Shown here one piece after another: positions 26,679 through 34,917 of a stretch of DNA of 64,000 bases. The position numbers and the translations under genes were made by a program. Where the stretch lies: positions 434,001-498,000 of the forward strand of contig NZ_FYEZ01000001.1 in the NCBI RefSeq assembly GCF_900187395.1. The letters are read 5' to 3'. The first letter of the stretch is position 1; each line of letters starts with the position of its first letter. The notes under the pieces were generated by a model, which worked only from the letters and a program-made list of their open reading frames with translations, made no database searches and had not been told where the DNA came from. The DNA comes from Kytococcus aerolatus. GTDB taxonomy: Bacteria > Actinomycetota > Actinomycetes > Actinomycetales > Dermatophilaceae.

Positions 26679-27332
26679 CACGCATCAGCCGCCGCAGAGG
26701 ACTGCGAGACCCCGGCCGCCAACGCCCGCCTGCACCCCGGTGCGGACAAGAACCTCGACCCCAACACGATCACCCCGCGCCAGGCCCGGGCCCAGGAGGC
26801 CGCCCTCGACAAGGCGCTGGCCGCCAAGGGCCTGGCCCGCGGGAAGGACGGCGCGCTGCGCTCTGCCAACGCCGAGCAGGGCAAGGGGAACGGCAAGGGC
26901 AAGCCCGGCACCCGGGTGACCACCAGCCCGGTCGTGGTGGACGTCTACTTCCACGTGATCACCGACTCCCCCGGCAACGGTGCGGTGACCCAGTCGCAGA
27001 TCGACCAGCAGATCCAGGTGCTCAACGAGTCCCTGCCCGGCGGCTCGGCCGCCCCGTACAACCTGGGCGACACCGGCACCCACGAGGTGGGCCACTGGAT
27101 GGGGCTCTACCACACCTTCCAGGGCGGCTGCGCCGACGGCGACTACGTGGCCGACACCCCGGCCGAGGCCCAGCCGGCCAGCGGCTGCCCCGAGGGCCAG
27201 GACTCCTGCACCGCCCCCGGCCTGGACCCGGTCCGCAACTTCATGGACTACTCGCACGACGACTGCATGGACCACTTCACCCCCGGTCAGGTGGACCGCA
27301 TGAAGGCCCAGTGGGGGGCCTACCGCGCCTGA
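26679..27332 (+). pseudogene. Remnant of secreted M43-type zinc metalloprotease
   Basis: The frame is open to the stop at 27332 and the C-terminal part is clearly an M43 (cytophagalysin/pappalysin-like) protease: [13 protein letters not shown] holds the zinc-binding HExxHxxxxxH, and [13 protein letters not shown] holds the Met-turn. Two things are missing. The frame begins abruptly at [15 protein letters not shown] with no start codon, ribosome site or signal peptide; a hairpin lies there instead. Between [11 protein letters not shown] and [15 protein letters not shown] roughly 70-80 residues that normally join these segments in the family are absent, although the frame is kept. The product is unlikely to fold or be secreted. 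Confidence 0.75.
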
Positions 27333-27352
27333 GCCGATTCACACGCCGACAG

Positions 27353-27382
27353 GCCCCGTCCCGCAGCGATGCGGGGCGGGGC
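27353..27382. terminator. Terminator at the left edge of the defence island
   Basis: GCCCCGTCCCGCA (27353-27365) pairs with TGCGGGGCGGGGC (27370-27382), one G-T pair, loop GCGA. It lies between the protease remnant and the last gene of the island operon, which run toward each other. Confidence 0.75.
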
Positions 27383-27391
27383 TTCGCGCTT

Positions 27392-28171
27392 TCACAACCT
27401 GTACGAGCCCCCCGCTCTGGACGACGCCGGACCCAAGACCTCGAGTGTGGCCTCTCGGATGGCCCCCCGGAAGACGGACTCGAGTTGCTTCTCCGCCATG
27501 GCGGGAAGTGCCAGAACCGCACCACGCCTCAGGGCCGCGCGCGCGTATGCACGACTCACGGCCTCGCGCATGCCGGCAGGCACGTGACCCGCTGCCACTT
27601 GGCTCCGAAGAACCTCCGCGAAGGCTCTGGCAACCAGCGGGCAGGATCCCAAACTTCCCGGCCTCTCAGTGATCCCGACGAGCTCGTCCTCGGAGAGGAA
27701 GTCCACCAGCTCCTCCCCGAGGAGAAGGTTCCGCCACCACAGCCGCCGAAGTGCGTTACGAGGTCCCCCCAACAGACGGTCCCGGTGCAGGGATCCATCG
27801 CCGGAGGAGCGCCACCGCCAGAGCGTGAGATCCGGAAGCAGAACCAAGGACATGTGGTTCCACACCTCAGGGCGCCCGCCTTCCGCCGGTGACAAATCGA
27901 CCAAGGAACCCATGAGACGGCCCATACGAGCGTCAAAGGCACGGAAGCCTTCCCTTGTGGCTGGTAGACCCGCCACAAGCGCGAGTGCCTGCTGGCGAAG
28001 ATCTCGCAGGTCTTCGTCACTCTTACGGGAGAGAGCTGTCGGTTGGAAGTGAGTACGGGGATGGGAAGTCTCCGCACGCCGGGCCAGCTCCTCGACGCCC
28101 AGCGGTCTCAACTGCTCCAGAAGGCGATTCGCGCCCCAAGCATCGAGCCGGGGATACGCGGCGAAAGTCAT
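27392..28171 (-). CDS. DUF6339-like protein, last gene of the MORC/Z1 operon
   Basis: A 259-residue soluble protein. I choose ATG 28171, which overlaps the stop of the preceding gene as ATGA, rather than the GTG/ATG at 28213. The sequence is mainly helical (GANRLLEQLRPLGVEELARR, DEDLRDLRQQALALVAGLPA, GGPRNALRRLWWRNLLLGEE), with many Trp/Leu and no catalytic motif that I can see. It resembles DUF6339 proteins that accompany Z1 and DUF4420 genes in other bacteria. A role as a structural or specificity subunit of the system is an inference from conserved placement. Confidence 0.7.
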   Translation of the reverse strand: MTFAAYPRLDAWGANRLLEQLRPLGVEELARRAETSHPRTHFQPTALSRKSDEDLRDLRQQALALVAGLPATREGFRAFDARMGRLMGSLVDLSPAEGGRPEVWNHMSLVLLPDLTLWRWRSSGDGSLHRDRLLGGPRNALRRLWWRNLLLGEELVDFLSEDELVGITERPGSLGSCPLVARAFAEVLRSQVAAGHVPAGMREAVSRAYARAALRRGAVLALPAMAEKQLESVFRGAIREATLEVLGPASSRAGGSYRL

Positions 28172-29046
28172 GCCAAGAACCTCGTACGTGCTTGGAGCGT
28201 CATCTCGAACCATCCACGGTCGCGGTCCCTCTGCGCCGCGATCTCAGCCGGCGACTGGCCCGGGAAGTTGCGCTTGAGAGCACGGTCAAGCGCCTCCCCG
28301 AAACTGCCCTCGTCATACGTCGACCGAGTCTCCAACTCCTCGAAACGATCCAGCGCTGCCTCGACCAACCGCCGTTCCATCTCCAGCCTCAGGGCGCTGA
28401 GGAGAAGGGGATCGGGCGCGTCACCTTCGAGCAGGGAGGTCAACCGGGGGTGATCACTGTTCAGGTAGAGGAACACCTGAGCTCCTGCGAGGTCATCCAA
28501 CCCCGCTTCCTCCTCGACGTGGAGACGCCATGCCGCCGCCGGGAGGCCCAAGCCCTGTTCACTGAATGAAAGCTGTTGCGTCTGCAGCCGGTTCCCGTCG
28601 CCCTCCAGCGTGTATGAGGTCTGTTCGCGCCAGACCACCACCCCCGCAGCAGTCGCAGCCAAGGGATGCCCCGGGTCGGGAAGGTCGAGGATGACAACCG
28701 ACTCCACGGTGAGCGTCCCCCCAAGGACCGCCCCCTCGAGATCCAACTGAAGATGAACCACACCATCGACTGCCGGGACGGACTCGCTCACGCCTCGCAG
28801 CCCTGACCCCGTGGCATGCCACATCAACACACTTCTGAAGCGTGCACCCTGGCCCTGTCCCGTAGCGGCCAACAATCCCGGAAGATCCACCTCGAGCGGC
28901 CGACTCACCATCAGGTCGATTGATGGATCCCACCCCTCGACCTGCGCAGCACCGGACACATCACGCCCACCCGCCAACACCGACCAAGGACCGCCGGTGA
29001 CATTGCTCCCGGCAAGAAGGAACCCAGGCACCACCGCTTTGGCCAT
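28168..29046 (-). CDS. Uncharacterised component of the MORC/Z1 operon
   Basis: A 292-residue protein whose ATG overlaps the stop of the ATPase gene as TGATG. The N-terminal half looks beta-rich (GPWSVLAGGRDVSG, DGVVHLQLDLEGAVLGG, ATAAGVVVWREQTSYTLEGD) and the C-terminal half is helical and charged (LRLEMERRLVEAALDRFEEL, AEIAAQRDRDRGWFEMTLQA). I recognise no catalytic motif or named family. Its fixed position after the GHKL ATPase suggests it works with that protein, perhaps as a DNA- or target-binding adaptor. Confidence 0.75.
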   Translation of the reverse strand: MAKAVVPGFLLAGSNVTGGPWSVLAGGRDVSGAAQVEGWDPSIDLMVSRPLEVDLPGLLAATGQGQGARFRSVLMWHATGSGLRGVSESVPAVDGVVHLQLDLEGAVLGGTLTVESVVILDLPDPGHPLAATAAGVVVWREQTSYTLEGDGNRLQTQQLSFSEQGLGLPAAAWRLHVEEEAGLDDLAGAQVFLYLNSDHPRLTSLLEGDAPDPLLLSALRLEMERRLVEAALDRFEELETRSTYDEGSFGEALDRALKRNFPGQSPAEIAAQRDRDRGWFEMTLQARTRFLA

Positions 29047-30839
29047 CAGCACCACCCCGCTTCGATAGTCACTCCCCTGAGAGGCATGGTTCCGACCTCG
29101 ACCGTCACGACGGAGTCGCCCTCCGGCACCTCAAGACGGCTCCACTGACCGGATTCCACGCGACTGCCGTTGAGCACGACACCGACCAAGGAAGGAGTGA
29201 CCTGTTTGTCCACACCACCTCCGTCCAGCACGAACCGCGGAGTCACTACTACCGCATCCCCCTCACTCGCCGAACGTACGATGAGCGTGAACTCGGCTGC
29301 CATCACCCCGTCGATCAACTTCAGGGACCCGGCTGGGTCGACGGACAACTGACGAGGGGAACGCGGCCCACCCGTTGCGGATCGCGCTGAACCCGAAGTC
29401 AGGGGCTGACTGCTGGCGTCCACACCCAATCCAATGTGACTACCGAGCGCTCCTGCGAGTTGGTTGACGACCGAGGAATGCTCGGCTTCTCGGCTGGGTG
29501 GGGCGGCTGCTCGGACTGCATCAGCGATCTCCTCGGTCATTCGTCGGAATGCGACGCGCACCGCGTTCTGCTCCCCTTTCGCCACCCCCATCACCGCTGG
29601 CGACCAGTCATCGTGAGCCACGGGTTCCGCGGCCGCGAAGTCCGCGTCCCTCTCGTCGTCCGCAACGAACACGCCCAGGTTGCCGCTCCCATCCGGCAGT
29701 GGCTCCACAGCCCTGTACTTGACAATGAAACGAGGCCGGCGCATCAAGGCGACATGGCACTCCGCGCCCCCCTCCGGCACCCATCCCCCTGAGGAGCCAA
29801 CGCGACGCTTGGCCCGCCAGGCGAGAGTTCCCAAGGAACCGAGACCTCGGCGACCTGCAATGGCAGTTCGGTACCACGGCCACCCCACCGGCTCGTCCCC
29901 CGTGGCTCGCTCGTACGCCTCGCAATACACCCCCACGATGGGATGGTGTCGTGGGTCCGGTACAGCCACCGACTTCCCTTCGTGGGTCACAACGACACGA
30001 ATTGTTCCATCCACAGCATGTGGCCAGCACCACCAAAGAATCGCGTCACGGATGCTCTCCACGATGTCGGCCAATGACGAGGCGTCTTCATCCTGCACTG
30101 GCCCCAAGACCATGAGGGACGTACCCGTCTCACCGGCCTCGAACGGGAGGAAACCAACCCGTTCTGCCCATTCATCCGCTTCACTTTCCACGAACGGCTC
30201 AGCCCCCGTCGCGGGATCAGCAACCCCCCACCAGTGACGCCCCGTGTACCGCTTTCCGCCCTGGGTGTAACTGCCGGAAAGAGTGACGCCGATCAGGCGG
30301 GACTCCAGTCCTTGCTCACCCTGCGCCCTCGAATACACGAGGACTGTCCGGCAAGTGCTTGAAGACCACAGAATCCCCTTCCCGAAACCGTACGTTCCCC
30401 CCCCAATCGCCTTCGCCGCGTCCCGACCGATGTTTCTGACGAAGTCGACGAAGTTCGATTCTTTCCCGGTCTGCACGTCAGCACGCGTGGGCCCTCCCAA
30501 CCCGGAGGTCCCCCTGTCACTGACCACCAGTACGGTGCCACACTGGGTGTGGAGGAATTCATCCAAGGAGAGGTCGCCCTCGAAGGCCGACTGCGGCGGG
30601 GTACTGGAGAAGAACTGATGCAGCCCCGACATGTGAGCAGCCCCCAGAGTCCGGGCGTCGACACGAAAATCCACAGCGCCCCCCAGTCGAGCGTCCCAAC
30701 TGTTCTGGATCGTCTCACGCAGAAATACGTGCCAATGCGGCAGGTTGGGCCGCCCCAAGGTCTTGGTTGCCGCTCTAGCGTCGATATTTCCACTGGCTTG
30801 GTACGGCTCGCTGTAGAGGTGAGGGGACTCAGTCGACAT
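29046..30839 (-). CDS. MORC-like GHKL ATPase of a restriction-type system
   Basis: A 597-residue protein with an N-terminal GHKL ATPase fold: N-box FLRETIQNSWDAR (about residues 39-51), the ADP-binding Asp region VVSDRGTSGLGG (~105-116) and the glycine-rich lid GGGTYGFGKGILW (~147-159). An S5-like middle region and a C-terminal beta-rich region follow. Comparative work by Iyer, Abhiman and Aravind described prokaryotic MORC-type ATPases linked to Z1 helicases and nucleases in predicted restriction systems, and this gene fits. ATG 30839 or 30842 overlaps the end of the nuclease gene by 11-14 bases. It probably acts as an ATP-driven DNA clamp or conformational switch. Confidence 0.88.
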   Translation of the reverse strand: MSTESPHLYSEPYQASGNIDARAATKTLGRPNLPHWHVFLRETIQNSWDARLGGAVDFRVDARTLGAAHMSGLHQFFSSTPPQSAFEGDLSLDEFLHTQCGTVLVVSDRGTSGLGGPTRADVQTGKESNFVDFVRNIGRDAAKAIGGGTYGFGKGILWSSSTCRTVLVYSRAQGEQGLESRLIGVTLSGSYTQGGKRYTGRHWWGVADPATGAEPFVESEADEWAERVGFLPFEAGETGTSLMVLGPVQDEDASSLADIVESIRDAILWWCWPHAVDGTIRVVVTHEGKSVAVPDPRHHPIVGVYCEAYERATGDEPVGWPWYRTAIAGRRGLGSLGTLAWRAKRRVGSSGGWVPEGGAECHVALMRRPRFIVKYRAVEPLPDGSGNLGVFVADDERDADFAAAEPVAHDDWSPAVMGVAKGEQNAVRVAFRRMTEEIADAVRAAAPPSREAEHSSVVNQLAGALGSHIGLGVDASSQPLTSGSARSATGGPRSPRQLSVDPAGSLKLIDGVMAAEFTLIVRSASEGDAVVVTPRFVLDGGGVDKQVTPSLVGVVLNGSRVESGQWSRLEVPEGDSVVTVEVGTMPLRGVTIEAGWC

Positions 30840-31827
30840 CATGCGCCTCGATGAGGTTTTCCAGTGCAGTGTTCACCGGGGGGACGGCAGACACATCAAC
30901 CGTGTACCTGACGGCCATGAGCGAATCCGCCCACTCCGGACGCGACAGCGTGTCAGGAGAAATCCTAGGAAACTCTGCGTCCACAGCGAGAACACGGGAT
31001 GAGCGGTGGGAGAAGCGCAAGCGGTCCGCTTGCTCGGGCGCGTCGGGTTCACACCCTGCCATCGCCAAGGCCAGACGCAACCTTTCATCATTCCTGACGA
31101 CTTGCGGAAGATCTGCGATCACACCGCTCAGAGTCAACTCACCCTGCGGCGTACGTTCCAGTTGGTGGACAACCAGGTGGAGGCCCCCCTTCTTGGGTTC
31201 AACGAGTTGCCGCAGGCCGTGGAAAGTCACCTTCAGACCGTCCTCCGCCGCGAGTGTCTTGACCTCCAGCGCTCCGGTGGATCCCACGAAGTCATGACGC
31301 ATTCGATCCGGCCCCGTCCACATCGCGAGGGCAGCAGACGCCCCGAGCGCACCGACGAGTTCACGAAGGGTCAGCAACTCCCCCAGCAACCCCAGGACAC
31401 CTTCCGGGGATATCTCGTGAGCCTCACGACCGAACAGTGTCGCCCACTCCTGGATCGTGGTGAGAACGACCGATTCGACGGACTCTGCCGGGGAGCCCTC
31501 GAGATCCTCACGCAGTTGGTCACACAAGAGCGCGAACTGTGCCTCACCACGGTCTGAGTCATGGCGCACGATGAGAGCCGGCGTGTCGTGCCCCTCGACG
31601 ATGAGCCCACTGGAACGCCAGAGGACACCACAGTTGGGCACCAAGGGCATCTCGACGTACAGCACACGCCTGCCCTCCGCGTCGTAACCGACAAAGATCT
31701 CCGGACCGCCCTCGCCTTCAACAACCCTGCGCACATGCAGGTTTGCCTGCTGCGACCCGAGCTCCTGCGCCCTGACGAGCGCAACCTCACGAAAGATCAC
31801 CGCTGTCGAGACCCTGTCCATGCTCAT
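30829..31827 (-). CDS. PD-(D/E)XK nuclease, DUF4420 family
   Basis: A 332-residue protein with ribosome site GGAAGGAG before ATG 31827, which overlaps the Z1 stop as ATGA. The nuclease core is visible as Glu150 in GLLGELLTLREL, Asp179 in RMRHDFVGSTGA and Glu188-x-Lys190 in ALEVKT, the classic E...D...ExK layout of the restriction-endonuclease-like fold. The C-terminal half resembles DUF4420 proteins, annotated elsewhere as PD-(D/E)XK motif proteins. In this operon it is the most likely DNA-cutting effector. Confidence 0.88.
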   Translation of the reverse strand: MSMDRVSTAVIFREVALVRAQELGSQQANLHVRRVVEGEGGPEIFVGYDAEGRRVLYVEMPLVPNCGVLWRSSGLIVEGHDTPALIVRHDSDRGEAQFALLCDQLREDLEGSPAESVESVVLTTIQEWATLFGREAHEISPEGVLGLLGELLTLRELVGALGASAALAMWTGPDRMRHDFVGSTGALEVKTLAAEDGLKVTFHGLRQLVEPKKGGLHLVVHQLERTPQGELTLSGVIADLPQVVRNDERLRLALAMAGCEPDAPEQADRLRFSHRSSRVLAVDAEFPRISPDTLSRPEWADSLMAVRYTVDVSAVPPVNTALENLIEAHDVD

Positions 31828-34448
31828 GCTCCTTCCGTGGCAGTGACCTCGTCCCACGCCGCCTCGTAGTCGGCCTGGTAGAGCTCGTCCTCGGGTACCG
31901 GCGCCGCGACATAGCTCACAGCGTTCGACACACGCTTGGAGGTGGGGAAGAAGAGGGCGACCCCCATCACGTCGTGCACCGCGTCAAGAGGTCGACGACG
32001 ACGCCGCCGACCGCCGGTGTCGTCCACCGGGTCGGACTCCGGAGGGGTCGATGTCCGCGCGATTGGATAGAGACCGACCATGGGATTCGCCCCGATCTTG
32101 TCCCTCTCCTCGAGGATTCGTCGATCCGACAACGGGGTCGCACCAGTCAGACGCTGCATCAACTCCGGGGGCAGTCCGATTGCTCGGTCGTGAGAACCCA
32201 CGAGTACCTTGATGTCCGCCACCCCGGGTTCGCTGGGCTCCAACCGTGTACGAGTGATGAGCGTGATCTCCTGCCCCGCGAAACTTGCGGAGGGTCCGGT
32301 GCGGCGGCCCATCAGGAAGACGTCCCACTTCCCGAGGTCAGCCCCCGCCTCCTGGATGTACTTCAGCAACGGCTCGGGCCGGAGTCGACGTGCTCCCGTA
32401 TAGAAGTCGTACGACTCCAAGAAATCCCGAACTAGGCCCGCGGGGACGTCCCGCAGAAGAATCTGCGCTGGCCCTTGCGGGCACTCGTCCTCCGTCGTCG
32501 AGGAGATGTGCCGCGCTGCCTGGACCAAGTCCTCGGCCGCCTGCCAGTTCTTCCGGAGCAGATCCACATCGTCAACCTCGAAAAGGATCGTCTGTTCCCG
32601 CTGCCCGGAGTAGCTCAAGCTCGCGTGCACCGCGCTGCGCATCCTGGCAGCGGAGGTGACACTCATCGCCGGATGCGTGCGAATCGCGACCGGCAACTGC
32701 AGTGGGGTCTTTCCCTCCACCGCCAAGTCATGAATTCTTTCCCTAATCTCGGCCTCGACGAGGGCCAGATCGCGGAACCACCCCGCCAACTCATCCGTCA
32801 TCCAGATCCTCACGAGATCGGAGTATCCGCTCCGATACCCGAACCAACGCCCCATCTGCAACAACGTGTCGTAGGTGGTCGATGCCCGCACGAAGTAACT
32901 GACGACGAGCCCTTCTAGGGTCAAACCCCGCGCGAGGGTGTTCCCTCCCACCGCAATCATCACCGCGGGCTCCTCCTCGGAGTACGCCAAACGGCGGTCT
33001 GATCGGTAGTTGTCAACGACCACAGTGCACAGAGACAGAACATCGCCGATCGCCCCCTCGATCTCCTCCCAAGCCACCGGATCCTCCAAGGGCAGACGGC
33101 CGGTTTCCTCCTCCCACAGGGATCGCACCGCCTCTCGGAGGTCATCATCCTCGGCACTCCAGCGCTTTCGGAATCCCTCAAGCAGGCGGTCCAGCTCCTC
33201 CGCTATCATTTCCTGAACGCCGGTGTTCATACTCGTGTGCACCAGCATGGACGAGTGCTTGCTCGCCTGCCTCCTCACGCGACGGGCCGCGGTGGCCACG
33301 AGGAACCAGATGAAAGCAGCACGAAGCGATGCAGGCACGTCCGGCTCCCACTGCTCAGGTCGCGTACCCCGAGGCGGCCGCACACCGTCCGCCTCGGCAG
33401 AGGACACGCTGCGGATCACGTCCATACCATCCGAAGACTCGCCGTCCTCGTGGTCCAGCAGCGCCCTACCGAACAACTGCTCCGGCCCAAAGTACCCCTC
33501 ACCCGGGCGCAGGGAGCGCACGAAGTCTCGCGGATACAGGTCATCCTTCACCGATGCGTCGATCAGAAGATTCGCAAACGGGGTGGCCGTGTAGGCGACA
33601 TACGCCGCCTTGGGGAAAGCTAGGATCTGACGAATCTGATCATTGATGCGCGAAACGTGCTCATTGCGCGCAATATTGATGGAGGCTTGGTCCGCCTCGT
33701 CATCGATCACCAAAATGGGGCACGCCTGAGCATCCTGCCCAGCGTCCCGAAGCCACTGGAGCAAATTCTTCAATGTCGTGGGGTTCTTTTTCACCACCGC
33801 CAAGATCCGGTGGTCCGGGTTCCCCAAGATGGTCCCCGCATTCCTCTCGCGCCGGAAGTCGTCATCCGCGGTCGTCACCACATACCAGAGATTCCGCTGC
33901 GCACCCTGCCCGACAAGATCCCGTTCGAGTCGCTCCTGAGTCTGCTTTCGCAGCGAGTTCGTGATGCCCGAGAGAACGATAATGAACCGATAACCGACAT
34001 CGGCCGCCTTGGCCGCGACCGCCATGAAACTGGTGGTCTTGCCACTCTGAACGTGACCAAGAACCAGCCCCCGCGTATTGAAGGAGTCTTCCCCCGGCGG
34101 CCGCAGGTCGTTGATGATGCGGGTTGAACTCTGATCAATTTCCTCCAGCGCCGACCTTGGCATCCCATTGTCCCGCAACCTCTCCATCAGCGCATGGAAG
34201 AAATTGTCACTTTCTGACGGCACGTACCAGTCGAACCCCTCTTGCCGACGCAGAACCGCCCCTGGATCAGGGATCGAGATGACAGCCTCCCGCGCTTGGA
34301 GGTAGCGCGCACGGGCGGCTTCCTTCACCTCCTGCGGGACGAAGCTCATCCAGCCCAAGGCGGTCTCCACGGACTGCCCGCCGTGGACCATCGCCCTCAA
34401 CTGCATGAAGACCTCTTCAACGGCTTGGTCGTCGTAGTTCGTCTCCAT
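31824..34448 (-). CDS. Z1 domain superfamily-2 helicase-like protein
   Basis: An 874-residue protein from ATG 34448 with GAGGAGGG upstream. Walker A is GHVQSGKTT (about residues 131-139), the DEAD-type motif II is LVIDDEADQAS (~247-257), motif III-like AYVAYTATPFANLL follows, then the Z1-domain segment with ARGLTLEGLVVSYFVR and motif VI LLQMGRWFGYRSGY. This is the Z1 family (often annotated as putative endonuclease), now regarded as a superfamily-2 ATPase in MORC-linked restriction systems. It would translocate or remodel DNA and recruit the nuclease. The open frame upstream to 34577 is the antisense of nothing useful and lacks a ribosome site. Confidence 0.92.
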   Translation of the reverse strand: METNYDDQAVEEVFMQLRAMVHGGQSVETALGWMSFVPQEVKEAARARYLQAREAVISIPDPGAVLRRQEGFDWYVPSESDNFFHALMERLRDNGMPRSALEEIDQSSTRIINDLRPPGEDSFNTRGLVLGHVQSGKTTSFMAVAAKAADVGYRFIIVLSGITNSLRKQTQERLERDLVGQGAQRNLWYVVTTADDDFRRERNAGTILGNPDHRILAVVKKNPTTLKNLLQWLRDAGQDAQACPILVIDDEADQASINIARNEHVSRINDQIRQILAFPKAAYVAYTATPFANLLIDASVKDDLYPRDFVRSLRPGEGYFGPEQLFGRALLDHEDGESSDGMDVIRSVSSAEADGVRPPRGTRPEQWEPDVPASLRAAFIWFLVATAARRVRRQASKHSSMLVHTSMNTGVQEMIAEELDRLLEGFRKRWSAEDDDLREAVRSLWEEETGRLPLEDPVAWEEIEGAIGDVLSLCTVVVDNYRSDRRLAYSEEEPAVMIAVGGNTLARGLTLEGLVVSYFVRASTTYDTLLQMGRWFGYRSGYSDLVRIWMTDELAGWFRDLALVEAEIRERIHDLAVEGKTPLQLPVAIRTHPAMSVTSAARMRSAVHASLSYSGQREQTILFEVDDVDLLRKNWQAAEDLVQAARHISSTTEDECPQGPAQILLRDVPAGLVRDFLESYDFYTGARRLRPEPLLKYIQEAGADLGKWDVFLMGRRTGPSASFAGQEITLITRTRLEPSEPGVADIKVLVGSHDRAIGLPPELMQRLTGATPLSDRRILEERDKIGANPMVGLYPIARTSTPPESDPVDDTGGRRRRRRPLDAVHDVMGVALFFPTSKRVSNAVSYVAAPVPEDELYQADYEAAWDEVTATEGA

Positions 34449-34482
34449 GACCCTCCTCGATGGCGATGTGGCTTCGGCCACA

Positions 34483-34917
34483 CTAGAGGCACGCTGAGGA
34501 CTCGGCCAGGTGAAGTGCCATCTCCACCGCATGAACCGCTTCCATGCGTGGGGCGTGCTCCCACACCCGCACCACAACCCAGCCCTGTGCGACGAGAACC
34601 TCGTCCGTGGTGCGGTCGCGCACCACGTTGTCCATCAACTTCCGGTGCCACCACTCCGCGTTGCTCTTCGGTCGAACGCCGTGTTCGGGGCACACATGCC
34701 AGAAGCAACCGTCAACGAAGACAGCGACCTTGCGCTTGGGGAAGGCCACGTCGATGGTGCGGCGCGGCGCCCTTGGAACCTTGAATCCGACCCTGAAGCG
34801 CCACCCCCGTGCATGAAGGGCCCTACGCAACCGCATCTCGGGCCCTGTCCCCGCACGCCTCTGACGCTGCATGCGCAATGACACGGAGTTCGAGACCGGA
34901 GAGGGTGCCATCGTCAC
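34483..34917 (-). CDS. vsr: Very-short-patch-repair (Vsr) endonuclease
   Basis: A 144-residue Vsr-type nickase that would cut at T-G mismatches arising from deamination of 5-methylcytosine. Motifs are TGPEMRLRRALHARGWRFRV, IDVAFPKRKVAVFVDGCFWH with the catalytic Asp56 and the Vsr CFWH signature, the zinc-site region VCPEHGVRPKSNAEWW and VVRVWEHA. GTG 34917 directly follows the methyltransferase stop (TGAGTG); ATG 34911 is the alternative. It lies between the C5 methyltransferase and the Z1 gene, as vsr genes usually do with dcm-type enzymes. Confidence 0.93.
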   Translation of the reverse strand: MTMAPSPVSNSVSLRMQRQRRAGTGPEMRLRRALHARGWRFRVGFKVPRAPRRTIDVAFPKRKVAVFVDGCFWHVCPEHGVRPKSNAEWWHRKLMDNVVRDRTTDEVLVAQGWVVVRVWEHAPRMEAVHAVEMALHLAESSACL

